DNA of 64,000 bases from Microbulbifer sp. HZ11 (GTDB lineage Bacteria > Pseudomonadota > Gammaproteobacteria > Pseudomonadales > Cellvibrionaceae), in assembly GCF_000708675.1 (NCBI RefSeq), contig NZ_JELR01000005.1:1-64000 (forward strand). Direction: 5' to 3'. Made by a program: the position numbers and the translations under genes. The notes under the pieces were generated by a model that was given only the letters and a program-made list of their open reading frames with translations, made no database searches and was not told where the DNA came from. Positions 7,865 through 16,566 of the stretch are shown here, one piece after another; position 1 is the first letter of the stretch, and each line of letters begins with the position of its first letter.

Positions 7865-9086
7865 GTTGTTGTCCTATCGCGAACTTGTTGCGCTCGGCCC
7901 ACTTGTGCCGCGCATGGCGCACAAATACCGCATCCCAGCTTTTGCGGGCGGTATTCTGGCTGCGCCAGTAGAGAATGAATTCCGGAACCAGCGAAAGGGC
8001 AAAGTCCCGATCAATTTCACACTGATTCAGTAGGTGCCCGAGGCAGTCGCTGGAGGGTTGCCAGTTACGGGAAATGGCTTTGGCCACCGGGTTTTTCTCA
8101 ATACCCTGGCAGTAATAAGCCCATTCCGTGCGCGCATACTCGATAAACTGCTCGCCCCAGCGGGCGCTATGGCCGCCCCGTTCCAGCCATTTGTAAATAA
8201 ACTCGGGCAATAATTCTGCAGCAAAGTTGGGGTTGATGGCTAATCGGCGCAGCTGCTCCCAGGTATTCTCGCTGGGCTGCCAGTCTCGGGTCATGGGTTC
8301 CGGTTTGCGCTTTTCGATAAACGGGGTGTCCTGTTTTTCCCAGTCTTCGATCACCCAGTCGTTGAATTCAAGATCCCATGAAACTGACTGCTTGGCGCTG
8401 TTGCGGTGGTATTCCACAAATCGCTGCAGACAGCGCTGCACAAAAGTACTGGGTACTCCTTCATCGGAAAGTTTGCGCAGGGTTTCCTCTCCGGGGCGCC
8501 AGTGGTCAGGCAGCGGCTGTTTCCGGCCCTGGGTGGCACGGAAGGCTTCCCACTTGTTCTTGACCTGCTTGAGAAACAGGGAGCCGAAAGAATGTCGACT
8601 TTCACCACGGTCACGCCAGTAAGTGACAAACTCCGGCAGTTGCTCCCGCACAAAATGTTCCGGCACGCCCAGCTGCGCGATGCGTGCCATGGTCTCACCG
8701 TCCGGCTGCCAATTGGGGGAAATGGTATTGGCCGCGCGAGGTGTGGGGGCCGATACCGATGATGGCCGGTTAGCCGACTGTGCAGCGGGCAGTGAAAATT
8801 TGAGCATCGCACTGCTGCCGTAGGGCGCGGCACCCAGCAGAAGCGCACCCTGATTGCGCAAGCTGGTTGAGACCCGTTGAATGTCCGAGGGCTCCCAGAA
8901 TGGCAGCAGCTGTTGCAGCTGAGCCCCATCCGCGGTGTACCAGTCGCGGCCGGGATGTGGTTCTACCGGTAGGAAGGGTAACAGGTCACCCAGTGCCGCA
9001 AGCAACACGGCCTCCTCTAGGCCGAGGGTGGCGGCCAGAGAGGGCGAAATAACGAGGGGACGTTCGGGGAGCAGGGGGTGATTCAT
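7776..9086 (-). CDS. DnaT-like primosomal protein with four C-terminal DnaT repeats
   Basis: 436 residues from ATG 9086; an upstream in-frame ATG at 9281 would add 65 poorly structured residues reaching into the neighbouring gene's 3' end. The N-terminal domain (about 1-100) is followed by four copies of a 60-65-residue unit beginning (N/D/H)W(Q/R)P, at about 125, 195, 268 and 341. Each has the pattern WQPxxxTxxxL..GI...F....LPEF..YW, then a lysine- and tryptophan-containing segment. This matches the single C-terminal domain of DnaT that binds single-stranded DNA during PriA-dependent replication restart. Four tandem copies are more than the usual one or two. The lambda-P-like gene overlaps its 3' end by 89 nt, suggesting the two proteins work together in loading DnaB. 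Confidence 0.75.
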   Translation of the reverse strand: MNHPLLPERPLVISPSLAATLGLEEAVLLAALGDLLPFLPVEPHPGRDWYTADGAQLQQLLPFWEPSDIQRVSTSLRNQGALLLGAAPYGSSAMLKFSLPAAQSANRPSSVSAPTPRAANTISPNWQPDGETMARIAQLGVPEHFVREQLPEFVTYWRDRGESRHSFGSLFLKQVKNKWEAFRATQGRKQPLPDHWRPGEETLRKLSDEGVPSTFVQRCLQRFVEYHRNSAKQSVSWDLEFNDWVIEDWEKQDTPFIEKRKPEPMTRDWQPSENTWEQLRRLAINPNFAAELLPEFIYKWLERGGHSARWGEQFIEYARTEWAYYCQGIEKNPVAKAISRNWQPSSDCLGHLLNQCEIDRDFALSLVPEFILYWRSQNTARKSWDAVFVRHARHKWAERNKFAIGQQHGKPQESGHSGNQRTRDTSVWDIVTDTNW

Positions 9087-9219
9087 GGGGGCGATGATAC
9101 CACCCGGGAGGAGGGCATCGTGAGGGGGAATTGGCACAGTTGTTGTGTGTGAATAGCAGGAGCTACTGACTACCTGGTCTGAGCGGCTTGCGACGCTGCG
9201 GCATGAATGATGAGTCCTT

Positions 9220-9882
9220 TTAAGTCTGCTGGGCGGATATCCGGTAAGCGCAGCGGCGTGCCCCGTCGAGCAGGTACTCACAGCGTTCTACCCGCGCCTC
9301 GGGCAGGCATTGGCGGAAAATCTCGAGTTCCGAGCGGCAGAAATTGTGGCAATGCCGAGCTGCGGCGCAGATCGGGCAGTGGTTTTCCAGTAGCAGCCAT
9401 ATCCCGCGCTGCTCCTGCACCGCCTGGGCCATATATCCTTCCCGGTCGCGTAACTGAGCAAGCTTGCGCACGCGTGCCCCCAGGGTCGCACAGTTCCTCA
9501 GTGCATCCAGATACTCGGCTAGAGACTCCTGTTCCCGCCTGGCAATCAGAGTATCCAGGCCCTGTGGGCCAAAGACCTCGCGAACGCTCTCGATCAGCTT
9601 CACCGTAAGGTCACCGTGGCGGTCGGGAAAGCGCTGTTGCGCCTTCTCCGTCAGCGCCCAGTAACTCGCTGGGCGCCCGACTTTTTCCGCGCGGTCGAAG
9701 CGCTGAAGTAACCCCTGTTCCGCCAATTGGTGCAAATGTTGGCGGGCACCGACCGCGGTGATGCCGAGGTGATCAGCAATGGCACCGGCTGAGAGCGGAC
9801 CGTGTGTTTTCAGCAGATAGAGGATCTGTTCACGGGAGTCGCTGGTGGCAACCGGGGCGCCTTGAGTGTGACGTGCCTTCAT
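9220..9882 (-). CDS. HTH regulator with a C-terminal cysteine cluster (SufR-like)
   Basis: 220 residues from ATG 9882, which overlaps the stop of the upstream MFS gene by 4 nt (ATGA); a longer frame to 9984 is therefore rejected. Residues 17-65 form a winged helix-turn-helix (REQILYLLKTHGPLSAGAIA). The C-terminus has C169-x2-C172-x5-C178-x3-C182 followed by C192, C201 and C211. A cysteine arrangement of this kind is seen in SufR-type repressors that sense through an iron-sulfur cluster; here metal or redox sensing is inferred, not shown. It is in an operon with an exporter and lies opposite a copper ATPase. A double palindrome between the divergent operons (11123-11188) is the obvious candidate operator. 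It could also bind another metal. Confidence 0.82.
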   Translation of the reverse strand: MKARHTQGAPVATSDSREQILYLLKTHGPLSAGAIADHLGITAVGARQHLHQLAEQGLLQRFDRAEKVGRPASYWALTEKAQQRFPDRHGDLTVKLIESVREVFGPQGLDTLIARREQESLAEYLDALRNCATLGARVRKLAQLRDREGYMAQAVQEQRGIWLLLENHCPICAAARHCHNFCRSELEIFRQCLPEARVERCEYLLDGARRCAYRISAQQT

Positions 9883-11114
9883 TGCGCTTCTACCTTTTCT
9901 GACCACTTGGCAGGGGCGTGCTCGAGGTGGGCAAACCATACTGCTCCGGCAATACACAGCAGCCCGCCGAGCATAAGTGTCCACTGGCTTCCCAGCAGGG
10001 CGACGCCACTGCCCAGCAGGGCGATCAGTGTACTGGTCAGACAGAAGTTCGCGGTAAGCAGGCCCATTACCCGTCCCTGGCCGAATTCAGCGAAGCGCTC
10101 CGACATAATCGCCGGAAAGATGCCATTCACCGTGGCGATACCGACACCGATGAGAGCGAACATGGCGTAGGCGCCAGCAACATCTGTCCAGGGCAGTAAC
10201 AGCAGCAAAATACCGAGCCCTACAGCTCCCTTGAATACTGCAGGCTCAGCGCCCAATCGCCGCTTGATTGCCGGCACTGCCAACACGCTGGTGGCTATCA
10301 TGACGCCGGTCACGATCACCGTGTTCCAGGCGATCTGGTGTGCTTGAAAGCCAAATTTTTCCACCAGCCAGAATGGATAGAATTCATAAAAAGCATTTAC
10401 TCCAAGGGTAAACAGCAGATTAAACAGCGCCAGGGCGCACACTGCGGGCTCCCGCCATAGGGTGAGGGAATTCTGTGCGTGTACCAGCCGTATAAGACTG
10501 CCGCCGGAAGATACAGCGGGCTTATCGGCAGGCATCAAGAGCTGTGCGAGCAATGCGCAAGTGGTCGCCGCCAGGCCTCCAGCCCAGAACACAAAATCCG
10601 CGCCGCTCGCAGCGAGATAGCCGCCACCGAGTGGCCCGAGCAGCCACCCCGCGTAGGAACAGGCCATAGCCAGCGATAGTGCGCGAGTTCGCTCGATGGC
10701 GGGGTGCAGATCCGCCGCCATGGCTCGTGCGATGGCGATATTACCCTCGCAAAGCCCGGTGACAAAGCGGGCAACAGCAAACAGCAAGTAGTTCTCCCGG
10801 CTCAGCGCCAGCGCCGAAAACCCATACCCTGCTGCCGCCAGCAGCAACGTACATACCAGAGTGCGCCGGCGACCGAATTGATCGGATAGCGCGCCTACGA
10901 CGCTGCTGCCCAGTAGCAGCCCCAATGGAAACAGGGCCAGTAAAATACCCAGTAGCAGTTTCGGGGGCAGCCCCATAAACCCTGTCAGTTCACTTGTCGG
11001 TCCTTCCAGGAACAGTGGCGCTAGCACTGGGTAGGGCAGTGCGATGCCGGCGGTGCCGATCAGGGTGACTAGCATTACCGCGAGCAGAGTCGTGTGGGGG
11101 CGGGCGATGGGCAT
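9879..11114 (-). CDS. MFS efflux transporter (TetA/Bcr-like drug:H+ antiporter family)
   Basis: 411 residues, about 12 hydrophobic segments. The loop 2-3 signature GALSDQFGRRRTL matches MFS motif A of proton-coupled exporters, and SLAMACSYAGWLLGPLGGGYLA (about 146-167) corresponds to the drug-antiporter motif C region. No soluble domain is attached. The gene starts at 11114, close to a palindromic operator region shared with the divergent Cu+ ATPase, and its stop overlaps the start of the cysteine-cluster regulator. Exporter and regulator therefore form a two-gene operon that probably controls itself. The substrate is not predictable; a metal chelate, oxidant or antibiotic would each fit. Confidence 0.85.
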   Translation of the reverse strand: MPIARPHTTLLAVMLVTLIGTAGIALPYPVLAPLFLEGPTSELTGFMGLPPKLLLGILLALFPLGLLLGSSVVGALSDQFGRRRTLVCTLLLAAAGYGFSALALSRENYLLFAVARFVTGLCEGNIAIARAMAADLHPAIERTRALSLAMACSYAGWLLGPLGGGYLAASGADFVFWAGGLAATTCALLAQLLMPADKPAVSSGGSLIRLVHAQNSLTLWREPAVCALALFNLLFTLGVNAFYEFYPFWLVEKFGFQAHQIAWNTVIVTGVMIATSVLAVPAIKRRLGAEPAVFKGAVGLGILLLLLPWTDVAGAYAMFALIGVGIATVNGIFPAIMSERFAEFGQGRVMGLLTANFCLTSTLIALLGSGVALLGSQWTLMLGGLLCIAGAVWFAHLEHAPAKWSEKVEAQ

Positions 11115-11122
11115 GGGGTTTA

Positions 11123-11188
11123 AAATAAGTATTTGCTTTTTATATTAAGTTAGCATGTGATACACATAAAGAAAGTAAATGCTTATTT
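11123..11188. promoter_or_regulatory. Inverted pair of palindromic operator-like sites in the divergent promoter
   Basis: AAATAAGTATTTGCTTT (11123-11139) and AAAGTAAATGCTTATTT (11172-11188) are inverted copies with 15 of 17 matches. Each arm also contains a near-palindrome: AAATA-AG-TATTT in the left arm, and with one mismatch in the right. The pair occupies the AT-rich gap between the MFS-regulator operon (minus) and the Cu+ ATPase gene (plus), where divergent promoters must lie. A dimeric regulator binding both sites, most simply the cysteine-cluster HTH protein, is inferred. Confidence 0.7.
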
Positions 11189-11275
11189 ATTGTGGTCATA
11201 GCGCCGCGCAATGGCTGTGCCAGCTATCGCATTCCGCTACCCTATCTGAGGCCGTACACGAGCATGAGGAACCCC

Positions 11276-13543
11276 ATGTCAGATATTCCTTCTTCGCCAA
11301 CCAGGACCTTTCAGCTCCAGGGCGTGAGTTGCGCCGGGTGTGTGAAAAAGATCGAGTCCGCACTGTCTGGGGTGGCCGGGGTCGACGACGCACGGGTGAA
11401 TCTAGGGGATAAAACCCTGGTGGTTCGGGGGGATGCGGACCCCCAGGCGTGTATTCAGGCGGTGGAGTCTGCCGGGTATGGTGCCGAACCTGTGCGGTCG
11501 AGCGCGCGCGAGCTGCGAGAACAGCAGCGGCAAGATGAGGAGAATCACTACCGGCATCTGCTCTGGCGCGCGGGTATCGCACTGGGGGTGGGTCTTCCCT
11601 TGATGATCTGGGGGCTGGTGACCGGCGAAATGAGTGTGCACAACAGCTTCCAGCAACTCGCGTGGGGTGCGGTAGGGCTGGTGACGCTTGCCATACTTAT
11701 TTTCTGCGGCGGCCATTTCTATACGGGCGCCTGGCGGGCCTTCCGCCATCACAGTGCCACCATGGATACACTGGTCGCGCTCGGCACCGGCACCGCCTGG
11801 CTGTTTTCCATGCTGGTGGTCTTGCTGCCACAAGTCCTGCCTGAATCTGCTCGCCACGTCTATTTCGAGGCCAGTGCCATGATCATCGGCCTGATCAATC
11901 TCGGCCAGGCACTGGAGGTGCGTGCCCGCGGCAAGACCAGCGCGGCGGTGGAAAAACTATTGGAGCTGCAGGACACCAGCGCACGGGTAATCCGCGATGG
12001 GGAGGAAGTGGATATCCCTATCGAGCAGGTGCAGGCCGGCGATAAACTGCGGGTACGCCCGGGGGAAAAAATTCCGGTGGATGGCAGCGTGGTCGAAGGC
12101 GAGAGCCTTGTCGATGAATCCATGCTGACCGGCGAACCGGTGCCGGTAAAGAAAGCGGCGGGCGATGGGCTCAGTGCGGGCACCCTGAATAAAAATGGCA
12201 GCCTGGTATTCACCGCGGAAAAAGTGGGTGCGGATACCCGCCTTTCGCAGATTATCCAGATGGTCAAAAACGCCCAGAGCTCGCGGGTGCCCATCGCGCG
12301 GCTGGCGGACACAATCTCTGCCGTCTTTGTACCCAGCGTCATGATCATCGCAGTGATTGCCGCTCTGGTCTGGTACAACTGGGGGCCCGATCCCAAGATC
12401 GCACATATGCTGGTGGTGCTGACCTCGGTGCTGATTATTGCCTGCCCTTGCGCGCTGGGCCTAGCCACACCCATGTCGGTGATGGTCGGGGTGGGCAAAG
12501 GGGCGGAAAACGGCGTGCTGGTGCGCAACGGCAAGGCTCTACAGCAGGCTACCGATCTCGACACTTTAGTGGTGGATAAGACCGGCACCCTTACCGAAGG
12601 CGCACCGAAGCTGACGGATATCGAAAGCGAAGGTGACGGGGACGCGTTGCTGCAGCAGCTGGCGAGCCTGGAAAGCCGCTCCGAACATCCACTGGCGGAA
12701 GCGATTGTCGCTGCAGCAAAAGAGAAAAACCTGCCATTGGGTGAGGTAAACAATTTCGAAGCGATTACCGCCCACGGCGTCAGTGGCGAGGTCGATGGTA
12801 AAAAAGTTCTGTTAGGTAATCGCAAACTGATGCAGCGTGAAGGCATTGAAACCGGACAGTGGCCGGAGAAAGCAGAAACGCTTGCCGCACAGGGGCGCAC
12901 CGCCATGTATGCGGCCGTGGATGGGGCCATGGCCGGTGTGATCGCGGTGGCCGATCCCATTCGCAAAGACGCACAGGCCGCGGTAAAACGTTTGCAGGAA
13001 CTCGGCCTGCGCATCGAAATGCTGACCGGTGACAACCAGGCAACGGCAGAGGCGGTCGCCAGACAGCTGGGCATTGAGCACGTGCACGCGGACCTGCTGC
13101 CGGAGGACAAAGAAAAGATCGTGGCCGACCTGCAAAAGGGCGGCGCCAAAGTGGGAATGGCCGGTGATGGAATTAACGATGCGCCAGCACTGGCACGCGC
13201 CGATGTCGGCTTTGCCATCGGCGCCGGCACTGATGTCGCAATCGAGTCCGCGGATGTCACCCTGATGCGCTCGTCCCTGCACGGTGTTGCCGATGCGGTG
13301 GAGTTATCCCGCGCGACCCTGCGCAATATCAAGCAGAACCTGTTCGGCGCATTCATTTACAACACCCTGGGGATCCCCATCGCCGCCGGTGTACTTTATC
13401 CAGTCACCGGCACACTGTTGAGCCCGGTGATTGCCGGTGCCGCCATGGCATTTTCCTCGGTGACCGTGGTGAGTAATGCCAATCGGCTGCGGTTGTTCAA
13501 ACCGTCTCACGACTCGGCAAAATCCAACGGAGGTGATGCCTGA
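11276..13543 (+). CDS. copA: Cu+-exporting P1B-type ATPase
   Basis: 755 residues from ATG 11276, with GAGGA 5 nt upstream; an in-frame ATG at 11192 would run through the promoter region and is not favoured. There is one N-terminal heavy-metal-associated domain with GVSCAGC (Cys19, Cys22), then eight expected membrane helices. The ion-binding CPC motif is at 390-392, the phosphorylation motif DKTGT starts at D434, and TGE, HP and GDGxND (AGDGINDAP) motifs are all present. CPC plus the GxxCxxC metal-binding domain indicates cytosolic Cu+ export to the periplasm. The following cupredoxin gene overlaps its stop by one base, suggesting handover of the exported copper. No CueR-type promoter was recognised; control may be through the palindromes at 11123-11188. 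Confidence 0.95.
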   Translation: MSDIPSSPTRTFQLQGVSCAGCVKKIESALSGVAGVDDARVNLGDKTLVVRGDADPQACIQAVESAGYGAEPVRSSARELREQQRQDEENHYRHLLWRAGIALGVGLPLMIWGLVTGEMSVHNSFQQLAWGAVGLVTLAILIFCGGHFYTGAWRAFRHHSATMDTLVALGTGTAWLFSMLVVLLPQVLPESARHVYFEASAMIIGLINLGQALEVRARGKTSAAVEKLLELQDTSARVIRDGEEVDIPIEQVQAGDKLRVRPGEKIPVDGSVVEGESLVDESMLTGEPVPVKKAAGDGLSAGTLNKNGSLVFTAEKVGADTRLSQIIQMVKNAQSSRVPIARLADTISAVFVPSVMIIAVIAALVWYNWGPDPKIAHMLVVLTSVLIIACPCALGLATPMSVMVGVGKGAENGVLVRNGKALQQATDLDTLVVDKTGTLTEGAPKLTDIESEGDGDALLQQLASLESRSEHPLAEAIVAAAKEKNLPLGEVNNFEAITAHGVSGEVDGKKVLLGNRKLMQREGIETGQWPEKAETLAAQGRTAMYAAVDGAMAGVIAVADPIRKDAQAAVKRLQELGLRIEMLTGDNQATAEAVARQLGIEHVHADLLPEDKEKIVADLQKGGAKVGMAGDGINDAPALARADVGFAIGAGTDVAIESADVTLMRSSLHGVADAVELSRATLRNIKQNLFGAFIYNTLGIPIAAGVLYPVTGTLLSPVIAGAAMAFSSVTVVSNANRLRLFKPSHDSAKSNGGDA

Positions 13544-13911
13544 TGGAATCCGTGCTGATTAATTCACTGGGGCTCGCCGCAATCGCGTTTACCCTGTGGT
13601 GGTTCTGGTTGGCGCCCAAGCAGCAAAAATCGCAGGCCACTGAAGCCAGTGAAAAACTGGAAATTCTGGTCAAGGACGGTGTTTACGAACCAGAGCGGGT
13701 GCGCGTGACCGCGGGCAAAGAAACGATGCTTCATTTCCGTCGGGAAGACGCATCGCCCTGCGCCGAGTGGGTACTGTTTCCCGACCTTGAAGTAAGCGCG
13801 CAGCTGGCGGTGGATAAAGTTACCGAAGTAAAAATCCCCGCGGCGGACGCGGGAAAGTATCCATTTCACTGCCAGATGCAGATGTATCGCGGCACGCTGG
13901 TTGTGGAGTAG
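13543..13911 (+). CDS. Membrane-anchored cupredoxin-domain protein
   Basis: 122 residues. An N-terminal membrane anchor (about 5-24, ending WWFWLAPK) is followed by a small cupredoxin fold (about 38-122). Possible copper ligands are Cys73 in ASPCAEW and the C-terminal HCQMQM cluster (His109, Cys110, Met112, Met114). Cupredoxin-1-type domains of this kind commonly accompany copper ATPases and are thought to accept or buffer copper on the outer face of the membrane. Its ATG shares its first base with the last base of the copA stop, so the two are translationally coupled. Role in copper handover is inferred from context. Confidence 0.85.
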   Translation: MESVLINSLGLAAIAFTLWWFWLAPKQQKSQATEASEKLEILVKDGVYEPERVRVTAGKETMLHFRREDASPCAEWVLFPDLEVSAQLAVDKVTEVKIPAADAGKYPFHCQMQMYRGTLVVE

Positions 13912-13920
13912 GGCGCGGGA

Positions 13921-14532
13921 TCAGGCTGTGTAGTGGCTTAGAAATAACGCCGCCGTGCGCTCCGCCAGTGCGGCGCGCTCTTGTGGTGTGAGCAGGGGGC
14001 TCACCTGCATCAGTTGCGGCCAGAAACAGCTGCCCTTGATCAGACTGTGAATCTGCTTGCTGCCGATTTCAATATCCAGGTTCTGCAGGCGCCCGTCGGC
14101 AGTGGCCGCTTTGAGCCAGCGGGTGATACCGGTCTCAATGGCCGAAAATTTTTCCATCTGCTGACGCAGCGCTTCCGGCTGGTGAAAAAAGTGGTCGAAG
14201 GCCACCCGGTTCAGTTCGATATATTCGCGGCTACAGATTACCTCTACTTCAGCCTCAATCAGTTTGCACAGTTGCAGCTTTAAATCGGTATCGGCCTCAT
14301 AAACCCCGCCGGCACACTGGGTGGCCTGCTGCCAGAGTTCGCCCATCAGCGTAATGATCAGCGCTTCTTTGCTGGCGAAGTGGTTGTACACGGTGCGCTT
14401 AGAGACTTCCGCCAGCGCGGCCAGTTCATCCATGCTGGTATTGTGCACCCCGCGCTCCTGAAACGCTCGCTTGGCAGCCTGTAGAATCGCCTGGCGCTTC
14501 AGTTCACTTCTTGTGGGTTTCTTCTCGGTCAT
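13921..14532 (-). CDS. TetR-family transcriptional repressor
   Basis: 203 residues from ATG 14532, chosen because GAGGG lies just upstream; an in-frame ATG at 14559 would add nine residues. The N-terminal HTH (about 8-58) has ILQAAKRAFQERGVHNTSMD and VSKRTVYNHFASKEAL, a typical TetR recognition helix. The C-terminal ligand-binding domain (about 65-203) is variable, as is usual. The gene is divergent from a metallo-beta-lactamase-fold gene. Two sites with identical half-sites (14579-14594 and 14618-14633) lie between the two starts, so it most likely represses that gene and itself. The inducer is unknown. Confidence 0.9.
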   Translation of the reverse strand: MTEKKPTRSELKRQAILQAAKRAFQERGVHNTSMDELAALAEVSKRTVYNHFASKEALIITLMGELWQQATQCAGGVYEADTDLKLQLCKLIEAEVEVICSREYIELNRVAFDHFFHQPEALRQQMEKFSAIETGITRWLKAATADGRLQNLDIEIGSKQIHSLIKGSCFWPQLMQVSPLLTPQERAALAERTAALFLSHYTA

Positions 14533-14578
14533 CTGACCCTCTGGTCTCACATCGCTCAAATCGGCTTGAGAGGAATTT

Positions 14579-14594
14579 TACACTAGGCAGTTTA
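14579..14594. promoter_or_regulatory. TetR operator candidate 1
   Basis: TACACT-AGGC-AGTTTA is an imperfect palindrome (five of six pairs in each arm) located 47 nt upstream of the TetR start. The same half-sites recur at 14618-14633. Position and shape fit a TetR-family dimer site. Confidence 0.65.
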
Positions 14595-14617
14595 CTTTTT
14601 GTGATTCGATATTACAC

Positions 14618-14633
14618 TACACTGTATAGTTTA
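14618..14633. promoter_or_regulatory. TetR operator candidate 2
   Basis: TACACT-GTAT-AGTTTA has exactly the same half-sites as 14579-14594, with a different spacer and a 39-nt centre-to-centre distance. It lies 27 nt before the start of the divergent hydrolase gene, where bound protein would block its promoter. Confidence 0.65.
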
Positions 14634-14659
14634 CTTTTGGGGTCAATCCTCGTTTCATC

Positions 14660-15769
14660 ATGAAAGCGCGCTGGTTGGTAATTACAGGGGTAATCGTTAT
14701 GGCTGTCAGTCTGTTCAAAGGCTGTTCCTCGGCACCGCAGAAGTTTTACAACACGGGCATGGACGCCAGCGCCGGGGCGAGCAACCTGTGGGAAATCACC
14801 AAGATGTATCTGCGCGCAGAGCGCAAAGCGCCCACACCCACTGCGCCGCTCCCCATGCGCGATATTTCCGCGGCTGAACTGGCCGAGCCGGAATCTGAGG
14901 GCAGGGTTTATCGATTGGGGCATTCCAGTGTATTGATCCGTATGGACGGAGAAACGGTGCTTGCCGACCCGGTGTTCAGTGAGCGCGCGTCGCCGGTGCA
15001 GTGGGCGGGCCCCAAGCGTTTTCACCCGCTACCGTTCGAGCTGTCTTCACTGCCGCAGATCGCGGCGGTGGTGATCAGTCACGATCACTACGACCACCTG
15101 GACAAGGGCAGCATTCTGGCGCTGGATGAAAAGGTCGGGCAGTACCTGGTGCCGTTGAAAGTGGGTGATCACCTGCGCCGCTGGGGAATTGCTGAAGACA
15201 AAATTGTCGAGCTCGACTGGTGGCAGTCACACACCGTCGGCACACTGAAATTTACCGCCACCCCGGCACAGCATTTTTCCGGGCGCAGTCTGGGGGACCG
15301 CGATGAAACCCTCTGGGCCGGCTGGGCGATCGCCGGGCGGGATAGCAATATTTTCTTCAGTGGCGATAGCGGTTATTTCGACGGTTTTCGGGAAATTGGC
15401 GAACGGCTGGGGCCCTTTGATCTGACCCTGATCGAAACCGGTGCCTACAATGATCTGTGGAGCAAGATCCATATGCTGCCAGAGCAGAGTGTGCAGGCCC
15501 ATCTGGACCTGCGAGGCAGGGCGATGATTCCCATCCACAACAGCACCTTTGACCTGGCCCTCCATGACTGGTTCGAGCCGATGGAGCGCGCCGCTGCCGC
15601 CGCGTGGGAGAAGAGCGTGCGGATGATTACTCCGGTGATTGGGGCCCCGGTTGCAATCAAAAATCCTCAGGTGATGGATTATTGGTGGCAGGAAGTTATG
15701 GCAGCAGAGTCGTCCCCGATGCCACCTGAAAACGGATCAGAACCAGGCGTGCAGCCCGATCACCCATAG
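14660..15769 (+). CDS. Metallo-beta-lactamase-fold hydrolase, membrane-anchored (UlaG/NAPE-PLD-like)
   Basis: 369 residues. The hydrophobic N-terminus (about 5-20) runs into FKGC at 19-22, a plausible though imperfect lipobox, so it may be a lipoprotein. The metal-binding motif HDHYDH is at 141-146, with further ligands expected in TPAQHFSGRS, FSGDSGY and PIHNSTF. Proteins of this subfamily act on phosphodiester or lactone bonds; the mammalian relative cleaves N-acyl-phosphatidylethanolamine. The substrate here is unknown. It is divergent from a TetR gene with paired operators, so it is probably inducible. Its last 33 nt overlap, tail to tail, with the end of copB on the other strand. Confidence 0.85.
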   Translation: MKARWLVITGVIVMAVSLFKGCSSAPQKFYNTGMDASAGASNLWEITKMYLRAERKAPTPTAPLPMRDISAAELAEPESEGRVYRLGHSSVLIRMDGETVLADPVFSERASPVQWAGPKRFHPLPFELSSLPQIAAVVISHDHYDHLDKGSILALDEKVGQYLVPLKVGDHLRRWGIAEDKIVELDWWQSHTVGTLKFTATPAQHFSGRSLGDRDETLWAGWAIAGRDSNIFFSGDSGYFDGFREIGERLGPFDLTLIETGAYNDLWSKIHMLPEQSVQAHLDLRGRAMIPIHNSTFDLALHDWFEPMERAAAAAWEKSVRMITPVIGAPVAIKNPQVMDYWWQEVMAAESSPMPPENGSEPGVQPDHP

Positions 15770-16555
15770 GGTTTCACTGACTGACTCCCCGTCCTGCCGT
15801 GCGAAGTCTGCGGTATTGCCGAATTTCTTTTCGTAGTTCACGCCGATATAGGGTGCGAACTGCGGGGTAAATTCGTAGCGCAGGCGCAGGCCGGCTTCGA
15901 TATCGGAAAGGCCGGAGCCGGTGTGGTGCTCGGGAGAATTCTGGCCGAAGAAATTCACTTCGATTTCCGGGCTCAGGATCCATTGCTGGGTGAACAACAG
16001 TTCGTACTCGGCTTCAACGCGAAACGCGGTATCTCCGTCTTCACCGATAAACAGTGACGTGTCCACCTCGAAAAAGTAGGGCGCCAGACCGTTCAGGGCA
16101 ACAACGCCCCAGTTGCGGCTGTCGGTTTCCAGCTCGAAGTCGTGGCGCGCACCAAACTGCAGATCCCAGTAGGGAGCGATGGCGCGGCTGTACAGTGCCT
16201 GTAGCTCTTTTTTGGTCGTTCTGGACAGTGCTTTCTCCGTCTCTCCTCCTTCCCGTTCAAACTCAGTTTTCAGCCACAGTTTATTGAAGTCATCGCCAAA
16301 CCAAAGGCTGCCCTCCAGCGCGCTGCCATCGTGCTCGCGTGCCTCCAGCTGGTCGATGGTGACCTTGGTCAGCAACACCTCGTGATCCATCACGTGATCC
16401 GGCTGGTTCGGCGCGTGTTCCAGGTTCGACATGGCTGGTGACGGCGAGTGGTCGTGTTGACCGTGTTGCATATGGTCGTGATCGTGCTGATGCACTCCCT
16501 GCTCGGCGAGAGTAAAGGCGGGAACAATCGCGCCCAGTAACAAAAAGTTTTTCAT
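15737..16555 (-). CDS. copB: Copper resistance protein B (outer membrane)
   Basis: 272 residues from ATG 16555 (MKNFLLLG...); an in-frame ATG at 16564 would add three residues. A signal peptide is followed by a His/Met/Asp-rich stretch (HQHDHDHMQHGQHDH, about residues 20-36) that can bind copper. The rest is a beta-rich barrel domain of the CopB/PcoB family (LWLKTEFEREGGETEKA to the end), finishing WVIGLHAWF with C-terminal Phe as in outer-membrane proteins. In Pseudomonas and Escherichia systems, CopB/PcoB works with the multicopper oxidase CopA/PcoA. Here it starts 11 nt after copA, as the last gene of the operon. Confidence 0.93.
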   Translation of the reverse strand: MKNFLLLGAIVPAFTLAEQGVHQHDHDHMQHGQHDHSPSPAMSNLEHAPNQPDHVMDHEVLLTKVTIDQLEAREHDGSALEGSLWFGDDFNKLWLKTEFEREGGETEKALSRTTKKELQALYSRAIAPYWDLQFGARHDFELETDSRNWGVVALNGLAPYFFEVDTSLFIGEDGDTAFRVEAEYELLFTQQWILSPEIEVNFFGQNSPEHHTGSGLSDIEAGLRLRYEFTPQFAPYIGVNYEKKFGNTADFARQDGESVSETLWVIGLHAWF

Positions 16556-16566
16556 TGACCTCATCG

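Noticed and set aside
7211-9086. Prophage or plasmid replication module
   Set aside because: Lambda-P-like and DnaT-like genes suggest a phage, but no integrase, repressor, structural or lysis genes and no att repeats flank them.
11860-13356. 498-codon open frame antisense to the Cu+ ATPase
   Set aside because: Ser/Ala/Thr/Pro-rich shadow frame; the plus strand holds intact P-type ATPase motifs over the same bases.
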